Origin: Thermococcus sp. EP1
Lineage (GTDB): Archaea; Methanobacteriota_B; Thermococci; Thermococcales; Thermococcaceae
DNA: 64,000 nt
Reading direction: 5' to 3'
Assembly (NCBI RefSeq): GCF_001317345.1
Contig: NZ_JXCG01000004.1
Coordinates: 62,001-126,000 of the forward strand
This document shows, piece by piece, positions 44,388-52,726 of the stretch. The notes beneath the pieces are model-generated. The model had not been told where the DNA came from. It saw only the letters and a list, made by a program, of their open reading frames with translations, and made no database searches. How positions within the stretch are numbered: position 1 is the stretch's first letter; every line of letters starts with the position of its first letter. Both the position numbers and the translations under genes were made by a program.

Positions 44388-45434
44388 GTGTTAAAATGCC
44401 AAACATGCGGAAGGATTTATGAGAACTTCAAGATTATATGTAAGTGCGGTGGAGTTCTAGACTATATCAGTGAAATTGAAAATAACTTTGATTCCCTACT
44501 CAAAAAAGAGTTCCTAGATGTTAGAAGATATCTAGAGTTTTTGCCTGTAAAAGAAGAATTCCTACCAAAGTTGATACTTCCAATAACCCCAATTGTGAAA
44601 AGAGAGATTAATGAAATTCATGTTTTTTTCAAGCTCGAATACCTTATGCCAAGTGGCTCTTTTAAAGATAGAGGCACTTATGTAACGATAGCAAAGTTAA
44701 AAGAGGCAGGAATTAAAGAAGTTACTTTGGATTCCTCAGGCAATGCTGCTTTAAGTTTAGCCCTATTTGGAAAAAGTGAGGGGATAAAAACCCATATCTT
44801 TATTCCAGCGTATACGAGCGAAGGGAAAAAACAACTGCTCAAATTTTTTGGAGCAGAAGTGCATGAAATCCAAGGTTCACGGATGAAGGTACATGCAATG
44901 GCCAGAGAATTCAAAAAAGGACTTTACATCTCCCACTGGTATAATCCGTATTTCATTGAGGGAACTAAAGTGATAGCATATGAAACATATGAACAAATAA
45001 GAAGCATTGACTATATATTAACTCCCGTAGGTAGTGGAAGTCTTTTTTTAGGAGCTTATAAGGGATTTAAAGAACTAAATATTCTTGAAAAAATCGAGAT
45101 TCCAAAAATGATAGCTGTCCAAGGAAAAGGTTATGAAAGTCTTTGTGAGAGGAGTGATGAAAGAAGCAATTTAGCAGAGGGAATAGCGATCCCTGAACCA
45201 CCAAGGAAGAAGCAGATGATCGAAGTTTTAAAAACAACCCATGGAACATGCGTCTCCGTTGGAGATAGGGAGATCAAAAAAGCGCTTAATGAATTAATCT
45301 CTATGGGATTTCTTGTTGAACCAACTTCAGCAACAGCTTATGCAGGATTTAAAAAGCTTTTAAACGAGGAGTACTTTGAAAAGGGTTCTAAAGTTCTAAT
45401 ACCTCTAACTGGATCTGGACTAAAAAACGTTTAA
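44388..45434 (+). CDS. Threonine synthase-like PLP enzyme
   Basis: 348 residues, shorter than standard threonine synthase (about 390-410). N-terminal zinc-like motif CQTCGRIYENFKIICKC near 4-20, the PLP Lys in LMPSGSFKDRGTYVTI near 86-101, PLP-phosphate glycines in PVGSGSLFLGAYKG near 207. Makes threonine from phosphohomoserine, or acts as a related beta-replacing/eliminating enzyme. Start is GTG 44388 with GAGGTGG upstream. Confidence 0.82.
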   Translation: MLKCQTCGRIYENFKIICKCGGVLDYISEIENNFDSLLKKEFLDVRRYLEFLPVKEEFLPKLILPITPIVKREINEIHVFFKLEYLMPSGSFKDRGTYVTIAKLKEAGIKEVTLDSSGNAALSLALFGKSEGIKTHIFIPAYTSEGKKQLLKFFGAEVHEIQGSRMKVHAMAREFKKGLYISHWYNPYFIEGTKVIAYETYEQIRSIDYILTPVGSGSLFLGAYKGFKELNILEKIEIPKMIAVQGKGYESLCERSDERSNLAEGIAIPEPPRKKQMIEVLKTTHGTCVSVGDREIKKALNELISMGFLVEPTSATAYAGFKKLLNEEYFEKGSKVLIPLTGSGLKNV

Positions 45435-45435
45435 A

Positions 45436-45510
45436 TGGAGCCGGGAGGGGGATTTGAACCCCCGTAAAGCGGATCTGCAGTCCGCCGCCTCGCCTCTAGG
45501 CTATCCCGGC
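45436..45510 (-). tRNA. tRNA-Cys (anticodon GCA)
   Basis: Minus strand: acceptor GCCGGGA/TCCCGGC with T discriminator, anticodon stem CGGAC/..ATCCG with loop CTGCAGA (anticodon GCA), T-loop GGTTCAAATCC, encoded CCA. It starts two bases after the threonine synthase-like stop and lies 22 bases from tRNA-Ser, with which it is probably cotranscribed. Confidence 0.96.
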
Positions 45511-45532
45511 ATTTTACCCTAAAGAAGATTTT

Positions 45533-45619
45533 TGGCGCCGCGGCGGGGATTTGAACCCCGGAGGGACCACGCCCATCGGCTTAGCAGGCCGACGCCATAC
45601 CAGGCTAGGCTACCGCGGC
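45533..45619 (-). tRNA. tRNA-Ser (anticodon GCT)
   Basis: Minus strand class II tRNA: acceptor GCCGCGG/CCGCGGC, anticodon stem TCGGC/GCCGA with loop CTGCTAA (GCT, reading AGC/AGT), long variable arm TGGGCGTGGTCCC, T-loop GGTTCAAATCC, encoded CCA at 45533-45535. The TATA GATTTAAATACC (minus strand, about 45645-45657) is 25-35 bases upstream. Confidence 0.97.
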
Positions 45620-45718
45620 ATGCTCAACATTAAGGAGTCTGGGAGGGTATTTAAATCTTTCGCAAATGGCAACGCTAGAATCTATGAGTATGCACAGAGT
45701 GCCTTTTTGACGCCAGTA

Positions 45719-45743
45719 TTAAAAAACCATTGACAAGAAATGG
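45719..45743 (-). terminator. Terminator of the aor-moaD-radical SAM operon
   Basis: On the minus strand CCATT-TCTTGTC-AATGG forms a hairpin directly followed by TTTTTT, nine bases after the radical SAM gene stop. It looks like an intrinsic terminator. Confidence 0.6.
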
Positions 45744-45751
45744 CCAATAGT

Positions 45752-46879
45752 TTAAAAGAACTTTCCATACATATGCTGAGGTATTGGGCAGAATATCAAC
45801 CGCCTTCCCCACAAACAATCTGCACAACTGGGCTCATTACCCCAACAATCAACATCACTCGTAGTAACAAAGTCACATGACTCTCGAAGGGAACAATCTG
45901 TACAAGAGGGGTAGGCATAATTCTTCATGATAAATCGGAACCAAGTATAACGCCTACTTCTCCATATGTCGCTTAATCTTTCCTCTTTCACGTTTCCAAA
46001 AGAATACGCATTGACCTTTTTCTTTCTTCCAAAAATGTACTCATAGTAAGTATGAAGAAATCTGTAGCATGGGGCTACCTCACCATCCCATCTAATAACA
46101 GCAGCATTATTTTCATCAAACTCGCATCTTCTTTCACTCTTCAGCTCAAAATAGGGGATCTTCATATATAATCCATAATGAGCCATTTTTTCAAGCTCCT
46201 GGACATAGTACTCCATGTCAACACTACCATCATAAACAATGTCGTTTATTTGTTCTTCAGCCATTGGAATTAAATTTGAAAGCAACAGAGTATCAGCACC
46301 GATATCCCTAAGATAACGAGCTATTTTAGATAGTTGATTATAGTTTTCTTTAGTTACAACAACCTCAACACCAATAGAAGGTTTCCCTGTCCCATACTTC
46401 TTTTTTAATCCCACTAATTTTTGTATTTTTTTGGCTGTAAGAGCAGCGGCTAAATGTCCAAGAGTTATGGCACCAGAAACATTTGGAACAGTGTCCATGG
46501 AAAAATAAATCAACTCTACTCCAAGCCTTACAAGCTCTTCAAGAACCTCATCTGTAAGCAAAGTACCATTTGTCGAAATTCCTAAGGCAAAACCTCTTCT
46601 TTTTACCTCCCTAACCATCCTAATGAACAGAGGATGTACAGTAGGTTCTCCAATACCCCCAAAAAGTATCATCTCTAGCTTTGGAAATTCCTCTGCATCA
46701 TCAAGAATTTTTAAAAACAGATCCCAATCCATGTCTCCTTCTTCATCTTCCCAATATTGTTTAAAACACATTTTACACTTTAGATTACACCGGCTTGTTA
46801 TTTCAATATAAAGATACTTCATGTCAAGTTTGGGTTTTATTGTGACTTCTGCATCCCAGAGTTTGAATTTATGCTCCAT
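45752..46879 (-). CDS. Radical SAM/SPASM protein associated with tungsten AOR (Cmo-like)
   Basis: 375 residues. Radical SAM cluster CNLKCKMCF near residues 32-40, SAM glycines LFGGIGEPTVHPLF near 73, and a Cys-rich SPASM C-terminus (CYRFLHTYY, then CTDCSLRESCDF through CWGNEPSCADCLW). Genes of this type neighbour aldehyde ferredoxin oxidoreductases and are annotated as cofactor-modifying (cmo) in P. furiosus. Last of aor-moaD-cmo; one base from the MoaD-like gene. It may mature or bind the tungstopterin, but the reaction is not known. Confidence 0.88.
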   Translation of the reverse strand: MEHKFKLWDAEVTIKPKLDMKYLYIEITSRCNLKCKMCFKQYWEDEEGDMDWDLFLKILDDAEEFPKLEMILFGGIGEPTVHPLFIRMVREVKRRGFALGISTNGTLLTDEVLEELVRLGVELIYFSMDTVPNVSGAITLGHLAAALTAKKIQKLVGLKKKYGTGKPSIGVEVVVTKENYNQLSKIARYLRDIGADTLLLSNLIPMAEEQINDIVYDGSVDMEYYVQELEKMAHYGLYMKIPYFELKSERRCEFDENNAAVIRWDGEVAPCYRFLHTYYEYIFGRKKKVNAYSFGNVKEERLSDIWRSRRYTWFRFIMKNYAYPSCTDCSLRESCDFVTTSDVDCWGNEPSCADCLWGRRLIFCPIPQHMYGKFF

Positions 46880-47131
46880 TTAACCCCCTCCAGCGGGGGG
46901 GAATACACTAACTGTATCATCTTCTTTCAAGGGAGTTTCAGGGCCTTGGAGATGCTCTATGTTACGACCGTTAACAAGTATCATAAAACCTTTCTCAATT
47001 TCCTTTTTGAAACCAGGAAAAAGCTCATCCATTTTATCCAGAAGCTCCCTTACGGTCTTAACCCCATTTATCTCCATAGCCCTCTTTCCTGTGAATCCTA
47101 TAAGAGTTGCAAAAAGCTTAACTTTTACCAT
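46880..47131 (-). CDS. MoaD/ThiS family sulphur carrier protein
   Basis: 83 residues, ubiquitin-like fold. VKVKLFATLIGFTGKR at the start, VRELLDKMDELFPGF helix, and a C-terminal tail SVFPPAGGG with the terminal Gly-Gly that is adenylated and thiocarboxylated to supply sulphur for molybdopterin dithiolene. Situated between aor and the radical SAM gene, so probably dedicated to tungstopterin synthesis for the oxidoreductase. Confidence 0.92.
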   Translation of the reverse strand: MVKVKLFATLIGFTGKRAMEINGVKTVRELLDKMDELFPGFKKEIEKGFMILVNGRNIEHLQGPETPLKEDDTVSVFPPAGGG

Positions 47132-47176
47132 TATTCCTCACCTTAAAAATATTTCACTTCAATAACATTAAAAATT

Positions 47177-47200
47177 TTTTATGAAAAAAATTTCATAAAA
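47177..47200 (-). terminator. Hairpin between aor and moaD (attenuator or terminator)
   Basis: TTTTATGAAA (47177-47186) and TTTCATAAAA (47191-47200) form a perfect 10-base inverted repeat with a T-rich surrounding, just after the aor stop. A TATA-like AAATATTTTTAAGG follows before moaD. It could end most aor messages or stabilise their 3' end, keeping aor far above the two accessory genes. Confidence 0.5.
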
Positions 47201-47209
47201 GAAAAAGAC

Positions 47210-49027
47210 TCACATAAATTCATCAAGACCAAGCTCTTTAAGCTTCTCTTCTGGAATCTTTCCGTCTTCACTCCATCCACGAAGTGCATAGTATCTTGGA
47301 AGCATTTCTTTAAGTCTAACTGTGTGTCCTTTGTTTGGACCTTCTGGCATTGGCTCTTCAAGGAAGCGTCTTGGAAGAGTATCGTCTTTAGCTGGATCAA
47401 GGCCCGCTTTAAGGTTGAAGAGTCTCTCTGCATTCCAAATTCTTTCTCCAATCTTAAGATAGTCGTCAGTGCTAAAGTCCCAACCAAGACCTGCGTTGAG
47501 CAAATCAGTGTAGTCATCTGCCCCTAAACCAAATGTCGTGAATAGACACAATCCAGCAGCATCTATAACTGCAGTAAGGTGCTGGAAGATTATAAGCATC
47601 TTTACCTTCTCATCTCCTATGTCGTGTGGGTCCATTTTATATGGATATCCAAGAATTTCTGGACTTATCATGTAGTTCTTTATGTGACATCCACCACGAT
47701 TGTTGGTTGCGTAACCTAATCCATGTCCTTCAGCACCTCTTGGGTCATATGCTGGGAGTTCCATTTTCTTAACTCCCATAAAGTACTCTGTTCCATTGTA
47801 CATCTCAGCTAACCTGTATCCTCCTTCAGCAAGCTTGTCTCCAAAGCCTTCTCTCTTGGCTATCTTCTCGATATAGTAGTGAAGGACCTCGCTGTTACCA
47901 AACCTAAATGGCGGAGCTTCCCCAAGATCCTCATCTTTTATTAGTCCTTTTTCGTAAAGCTCCATAGCCGTTGCCAATGTTCCACCAGTTGATATAGTAT
48001 CCAGACCAAATTCATCACACATATGATTAGCTTCAATTATAGTTGCTAAGTCATTTATGCCCATGTTTGAACCAAGTGCCCAAATGCTCTCGTATTCAGG
48101 CCCCTCAGTCTCTCCAACAGTGGGGAGTTTATTAACCCTTGCACATCCAATGGGACATGCAAAACAAGGTTTATTCCTAATAAGATACTTAGCAGCCATT
48201 GCTTCACCACTTTGTTCATAAGCGTATTCAAATACTCCTGTTTGGAAGTTCTTATGTGGATAAAGACCATTTTCATTTATTATATTCACTAGTACTGCAG
48301 TTCCAAACTTGGGCAATCCTCCACCACCAACTGGATCATTCCTTATCTTGTTCACCTTCTCTCTAACAACTTGCATGAATTTTTCCTTATCCGCAATAGG
48401 AACTGTTTTAGTCCCTTTTACAGCAATAGCTTTGAGTTTCTTACTCCCCATTACTGCTCCCGGGCCTCCTCTACCAGCAGCCCTGTGTTCATCATTCATC
48501 ACTGCCGCAAATTTCACAAGATTCTCACCAGCTGGACCAATTTCTGCTATTCGGATATTCTTATCATTAAGCTCTTTTCGTATAATGCTCTCAGTTTCTC
48601 CTGTAGTTTTACCCCATAGATGAGAAGCATCTTTAAGCTCTATGTGGTCATCGTTTATGTAAAGATAGACAGGCTTTTCAGACGCTCCTTCAATTACTAC
48701 CGCATCATAACCTGCTTTCTTGAGTTCTGCTCCAAAATAACCACCGGAGTTTGCAAATGTAATATACCCCGTAAGCGGGCTCTTAGTTATAACATTGTAT
48801 CTCCCTCCGGTAGGGGCGCTTGTTCCTGAAAGCGGTCCTGCCGCTATTATCAATTTGTTATCCGGGCTCAGTGGATCTACAGTCGGATCCATTTCTTTTA
48901 GAAGAAGATATATCCCAAGTCCTCTGCTACCAAGCCATTTCTTTGCAATTTCTTCATCCCAACTTTCTACTTTTATTTCTCCAGTCGAAAGATTCACTCT
49001 AATATATTTTCCCCAGTTTCCATACAT
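47210..49027 (-). CDS. aor: Tungsten-containing aldehyde:ferredoxin oxidoreductase
   Basis: 605 residues, same length as P. furiosus AOR and very similar from memory. Oxidises aldehydes to acids and reduces ferredoxin, using tungsten bis-pterin and a [4Fe-4S] cluster. The N-terminal domain AAGPLSGTSAPTGGRYNVITKSPLTG binds pterin phosphates; cluster ligands are in CFACPIGC near 287-294 with the fourth Cys in GLCLFTTFG near 494; DPRGAEGHGLGYATN contacts the second pterin. ATG 49027 follows GAGGTGTTT. First gene of the operon. Confidence 0.97.
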   Translation of the reverse strand: MYGNWGKYIRVNLSTGEIKVESWDEEIAKKWLGSRGLGIYLLLKEMDPTVDPLSPDNKLIIAAGPLSGTSAPTGGRYNVITKSPLTGYITFANSGGYFGAELKKAGYDAVVIEGASEKPVYLYINDDHIELKDASHLWGKTTGETESIIRKELNDKNIRIAEIGPAGENLVKFAAVMNDEHRAAGRGGPGAVMGSKKLKAIAVKGTKTVPIADKEKFMQVVREKVNKIRNDPVGGGGLPKFGTAVLVNIINENGLYPHKNFQTGVFEYAYEQSGEAMAAKYLIRNKPCFACPIGCARVNKLPTVGETEGPEYESIWALGSNMGINDLATIIEANHMCDEFGLDTISTGGTLATAMELYEKGLIKDEDLGEAPPFRFGNSEVLHYYIEKIAKREGFGDKLAEGGYRLAEMYNGTEYFMGVKKMELPAYDPRGAEGHGLGYATNNRGGCHIKNYMISPEILGYPYKMDPHDIGDEKVKMLIIFQHLTAVIDAAGLCLFTTFGLGADDYTDLLNAGLGWDFSTDDYLKIGERIWNAERLFNLKAGLDPAKDDTLPRRFLEEPMPEGPNKGHTVRLKEMLPRYYALRGWSEDGKIPEEKLKELGLDEFM

Positions 49028-49259
49028 AAAGAAACACCTCGATGTACTATATGTTATACTTTATATATAAAAATTTAGGAAATCAGAAATGTTAATATAT
49101 TGTAAAAAAGGTTAATTGAATAGTTAACGTCCAAACCTCTTCTCGTCTTGAAACCCCCCAATCAAAAGACGGAGAAGTTTGACTGTGTGTCAAGAAGAAA
49201 CATAAATCAAAAATCAATATACCAGTAGAGCTCAACAAACTATAAATAATATATTTTCA
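49028..49259. promoter_or_regulatory. Intergenic region between aor and nre
   Basis: 232 bases. On the minus strand TTTTTATATATAAAG (49059-49073) is a strong TATA for aor. On the plus strand CTATAAATAATATA (49240-49253) serves nre. Between them GTTAA-N8-TTAAC (49111-49128) and a longer imperfect inverted repeat (arms 49132-49149 and 49165-49181, CAAACCTCTTCTCGTCTT against AAGACGGAGAAGTTTG) stand upstream of both promoters. They may be regulator sites or a structured RNA; I recognise neither. Confidence 0.5.
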
Positions 49260-50513
49260 ATGAATCTAATGATGGAGCTTTTTAACTCAAAGCTGTGTGC
49301 TCTTTGCAAAGGGAGAAAATTGCTATGTGGGCGGCCTACTTGTCCGATTCTTGAACGTTTTAGAGTAGCTAAAAGTATAGAGGAAAAAATTAATCGTAGG
49401 GATATATTTGGCTCTTCTCCCCCGAGTATTTTCGTTGGAGAATACGGCTATCCAAAAGTTCGCATTGGCCCTTTAGTGCCACCTATAGAAGGGAATACCT
49501 CCCACCTCGACAGCCCTTTAAAATGGGCAGATAAAACAATAAAAGACATTCTTTACTATCGCTCTTTACTTGTTATGGGTGAGATGAAAGCGGATGTCAA
49601 TATAAGGAAAAGTGGAAGACTTCTAAGTGAAGTACAAGAATTAGCCATGTCAATAAAACCTGTGGATAGTGAGATTCTACTTAAAAAGAAGCCCGTGTTG
49701 AAAGTTCTCCCAAGTGAATTTGCACCTCCCATAGGCCCAAAAGCCGAACTCCTCGACTTTGAACTCACTGAAAATCCAAAAATTCCAAAAAGAACGGACT
49801 ATATCGTTAATGACGAGTTAAAAGCTGAACCAGCTATTATGCGTCTATATAACTGGGGGTTTGATGAGTACTATATCATAAGACTTCTTTCTGCCGGAAT
49901 CTTAGGACTCCACAGAAAACTTGTCCCTACAAGATGGAGTATCACAGCTGTACAAGATACTATAGGGAAAAAACTTAGAAAAGAAGTTCTTCATTACGAA
50001 CTAATAAATGAATTTGAGGTCTATTTTCATGAATTTCTTGGAAACAGATACGCTGTTATCCTACTGCCAGAAAGCTACGCATTTGAACTCCTTGAAGTAT
50101 GGCTTAAGGGATCCCTCTTTGGAAGTGGGGAACCTGAGGTTCTTCATGACTATGAAGACTTTCGTGGAATTAAAGGATATGCAGAGCAAACTACTGGAGC
50201 GTACTACGCTGCCCGCCTAAGTGTTCTTGAAACTCTGAGAAAAAGAAGAAGACAAGCTCGGATACTAGTATTTAGGGAAATTACCCCAAGATACTATGCC
50301 CCTGTGGGAGTTTGGCAGATAAGAGTGGGAGTAAAGAAGGCTATGGAAAACCTCATAGGAAGATTCAACACACTACAAGAAGCCTTAAACGAAGTTAAAA
50401 AGTTCCTTGAACATCCATTTAATCAGTATCTTAAAAAAAGCTGGATTCTAAAGATGGAAAAACAAAGAACCCTCGATTACTACTTAAATTACCATAAGGT
50501 AACTTTTATATAG
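49260..50513 (+). CDS. nre: Archaeal Nre DNA-repair protein
   Basis: 417 residues. N-terminal zinc-like motif CALCKGRKLLCGRPTCP near 13-29, the Nre core with VGEYGYPKVRIGPLVPP near 57, and a C-terminal PCNA-binding candidate QRTLDYYL at residues 402-409. Nre proteins of halophiles take part in repair of DNA damage together with PCNA. ATG 49260 has no ribosome site, and the TATA at 49240-49253 would start transcription near 49268-49272, so the real start could be the in-frame ATG 49269 or 49272 of a leaderless message. Confidence 0.88.
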   Translation: MNLMMELFNSKLCALCKGRKLLCGRPTCPILERFRVAKSIEEKINRRDIFGSSPPSIFVGEYGYPKVRIGPLVPPIEGNTSHLDSPLKWADKTIKDILYYRSLLVMGEMKADVNIRKSGRLLSEVQELAMSIKPVDSEILLKKKPVLKVLPSEFAPPIGPKAELLDFELTENPKIPKRTDYIVNDELKAEPAIMRLYNWGFDEYYIIRLLSAGILGLHRKLVPTRWSITAVQDTIGKKLRKEVLHYELINEFEVYFHEFLGNRYAVILLPESYAFELLEVWLKGSLFGSGEPEVLHDYEDFRGIKGYAEQTTGAYYAARLSVLETLRKRRRQARILVFREITPRYYAPVGVWQIRVGVKKAMENLIGRFNTLQEALNEVKKFLEHPFNQYLKKSWILKMEKQRTLDYYLNYHKVTFI

Positions 50514-50574
50514 CTCCAAAGCTTAACATAAATAGGCCTTATTCTGCTAGAGGGGCCCCAAGAAGGGATGGACT

Positions 50575-51417
50575 ATGGCTGACCTAATAGGAGCTATCAA
50601 TGCAATTGGAAACTTAATCCTTCGGTTTATTATCGTAGCCCTAGCCCTCCTGGTTCGAAGAGAACTTAGGAAGAGAGATCTACATATCCTCAAGTTTTAT
50701 GATCTATTGGTAATTAGTTTCATCGTCTATGCTATATCAAAGATATTCTTTTTACCTCTCAACTTAGATAGAGCTGGTCTCATTGATATAGATGAGAAAA
50801 CTGCTAGAACATTAAATGGTATTGCTAACTTCCTAATAAACATTTTTGGGATACTTTTAGTCTATGCTTGGATAAAGCTGTTTAAGGGTTTAACTCAAAG
50901 ATATAGGCTTATACCTATTGTCCAACCATTCCCTGGCGAACTCGCTAAGACCCTTCCCCCGGGAGTTTATATAACAAAGCACTCAGGAGAATTCTGTGAA
51001 AAGTGCAAAACTCTGTTACAAGGAAGAAAAGCGATCATAATAACACGACGGAAACCTGAAGACCTAAAATCAAAACTAGGGGTCGAAGTTCCAATTCTCT
51101 GGTTAGCAAAAGTTGAAGGTCCTGGTGTAATTTATCCACGCAATCTCGAACGCCTTGCACACGAACTCATCTCTTTTATGAGATCAGAAAAAGGACCAAA
51201 AAGTATCATAATTGATGGTCTTGAATACCTAATGGTTGAGAATGATTTTGAATCAGTGTTTAAGTTCTTGACGTCTCTAAAAGATTACGCTATCCTCACC
51301 GATACCGTGATAATCGTTCCAGTGAAGAAAGAAGCCCTTGAGAAAAGGAAATATGCATTACTTTTAAGAGAATTCCCAAAATTGGAAGAGCTTGAAGCTG
51401 TTCAAAAGGAATATTAG
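50575..51417 (+). CDS. DUF835 membrane protein
   Basis: 280 residues. Three N-terminal membrane helices (residues 7-27, 41-61, 80-104), a short linker and a cytosolic DUF835 domain (about 110-280) with PGVYITKHSGEFCEKCKTLLQGRKAIIITRR and IIIDGLEYLMVENDFESVFKFLTSLKDYAILTD. Related to KaiC/RecA-like folds without Walker motifs; common in Thermococcales with varied N-terminal parts and thought to be signalling or scaffold proteins. GAAGGGATGG before ATG 50575. Confidence 0.82.
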   Translation: MADLIGAINAIGNLILRFIIVALALLVRRELRKRDLHILKFYDLLVISFIVYAISKIFFLPLNLDRAGLIDIDEKTARTLNGIANFLINIFGILLVYAWIKLFKGLTQRYRLIPIVQPFPGELAKTLPPGVYITKHSGEFCEKCKTLLQGRKAIIITRRKPEDLKSKLGVEVPILWLAKVEGPGVIYPRNLERLAHELISFMRSEKGPKSIIIDGLEYLMVENDFESVFKFLTSLKDYAILTDTVIIVPVKKEALEKRKYALLLREFPKLEELEAVQKEY

Positions 51418-51483
51418 AGATACAAACTACCTCCAAGCTTCACCAAAGTTAAACTTTTTAACTTTTTTATTTCACTTTTACCC

Positions 51484-52602
51484 ATGAGAAAAAAACTAGC
51501 CTTGATAAGTATTGACGGCAATGGGATGTATAATCTAAAACACATGCCCTTTTTAAGTGAACTTGCAGAAAAAGGTTTCTTCGAAGTTGTAGAGTCTATT
51601 TTCCCAACCCTTACAGATTTAGTTCATACAAGTGTTGTGACTGGAGTTACTCCCAAAAAACATGGTGTGGTTGAGAATGGATATTATGATAGAATAGCTG
51701 ACAGAAAAGTAAACTTTTACGAGTATGAAGTGGCGTTTAATCCTCATGAAGTTATAAAAGCAAAGACAATAATCGATATTTTAAGAGAAACAGGAATAAA
51801 AAGTGCCTCTGTAACAGCGTATACAATGCCCCCTTTTAGTAACACTCACATTAGAATCTTTCCGCCATTCTTCAGTGATAACAATCTTTATCGTAAACAT
51901 GGAAGGGATTGGAGAAAAGATCGCTGGGTTTTGAATTCAGCTCTCTATTTATACGAGGAATGCAAACCCGACCTCTTATTAGTACATTTTGCTTCTATAG
52001 ACGGAATGCAACATGATTACGGCCCTCTAAGTGATGAGACTATGAAAGCTGTGGAAACTGTTGATACCGCCCTAAATACACTCTGGGAAAGATTGAGAGA
52101 TGAGTATGCTTTTATAATCTTTGCTGACCACGGGCAAGAAAGTGTTCATACATGGGTTAATCTAAGGGTTTATCTCAAAAAACATGGTATTGAAACACTA
52201 CGGGTTTCCTCTGGTGGAGGGGTTCATGTCTATTTAAAAGACTCTAATGAGGCTGAAGAAGCATATTATCTATTAAAACGAGCACCAGGGACTAAATATG
52301 TATTTTTCAGAGAGGATTTGCCCCATTTAGATACTCCTCAAAGTGGAGAACTCATAGTCTCAGCCAAAGAAGGTTACTGGTTCTGTTCCCACAAAGTATG
52401 TAACGGGATAAAAGGATCAAGTTACTGGGTAAAAGGCATGCATGGGTCTCTAAATGAACCCGTGATAAAAGTCCCCTTGATTTTATGGGGCTTTGAGAAA
52501 GCAAACTTAGAAAATGCAACTCTTTATGATATCGCTCCTACAATACTAAAGTTCTTTGGCATGGAAAAGCCGAAGGAAATGATCGGAAAAAGCTTACTAT
52601 GA
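51484..52602 (+). CDS. Alkaline phosphatase superfamily phosphodiesterase/nucleotide pyrophosphatase
   Basis: 372 residues. Metal and nucleophile motifs in order: LISIDGNGM near 8 (Asp), FPTLTDLVHTSVVTG near 40 (Thr nucleophile), LVHFASIDGMQHDYG near 166 (Asp/His), FADHGQES near 219 (Asp-His) and GMHGSLNEP near 320 (His). No signal peptide, so probably cytoplasmic. Cleaves phosphodiester or phosphomonoester bonds of an unidentified substrate. Stands alone, with 66 bases of A/T-rich leader region before it. Confidence 0.85.
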   Translation: MRKKLALISIDGNGMYNLKHMPFLSELAEKGFFEVVESIFPTLTDLVHTSVVTGVTPKKHGVVENGYYDRIADRKVNFYEYEVAFNPHEVIKAKTIIDILRETGIKSASVTAYTMPPFSNTHIRIFPPFFSDNNLYRKHGRDWRKDRWVLNSALYLYEECKPDLLLVHFASIDGMQHDYGPLSDETMKAVETVDTALNTLWERLRDEYAFIIFADHGQESVHTWVNLRVYLKKHGIETLRVSSGGGVHVYLKDSNEAEEAYYLLKRAPGTKYVFFREDLPHLDTPQSGELIVSAKEGYWFCSHKVCNGIKGSSYWVKGMHGSLNEPVIKVPLILWGFEKANLENATLYDIAPTILKFFGMEKPKEMIGKSLL

Positions 52603-52726
52603 AACTATGGAACTCGTAAAGTAAAACCAAAATATTTCTAATATTCAGCCAAAACCGTATATACCTTGAGGTTCACTTTCTCAATAGAAAAATCAACTCT
52701 TTGTAATCACATTTTTTAATCAATCA

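Noticed and set aside
49132-49181. Inverted repeat taken as a possible CRISPR repeat
   Set aside because: It occurs once, with no regular repeat-spacer structure anywhere in the window and no cas genes.
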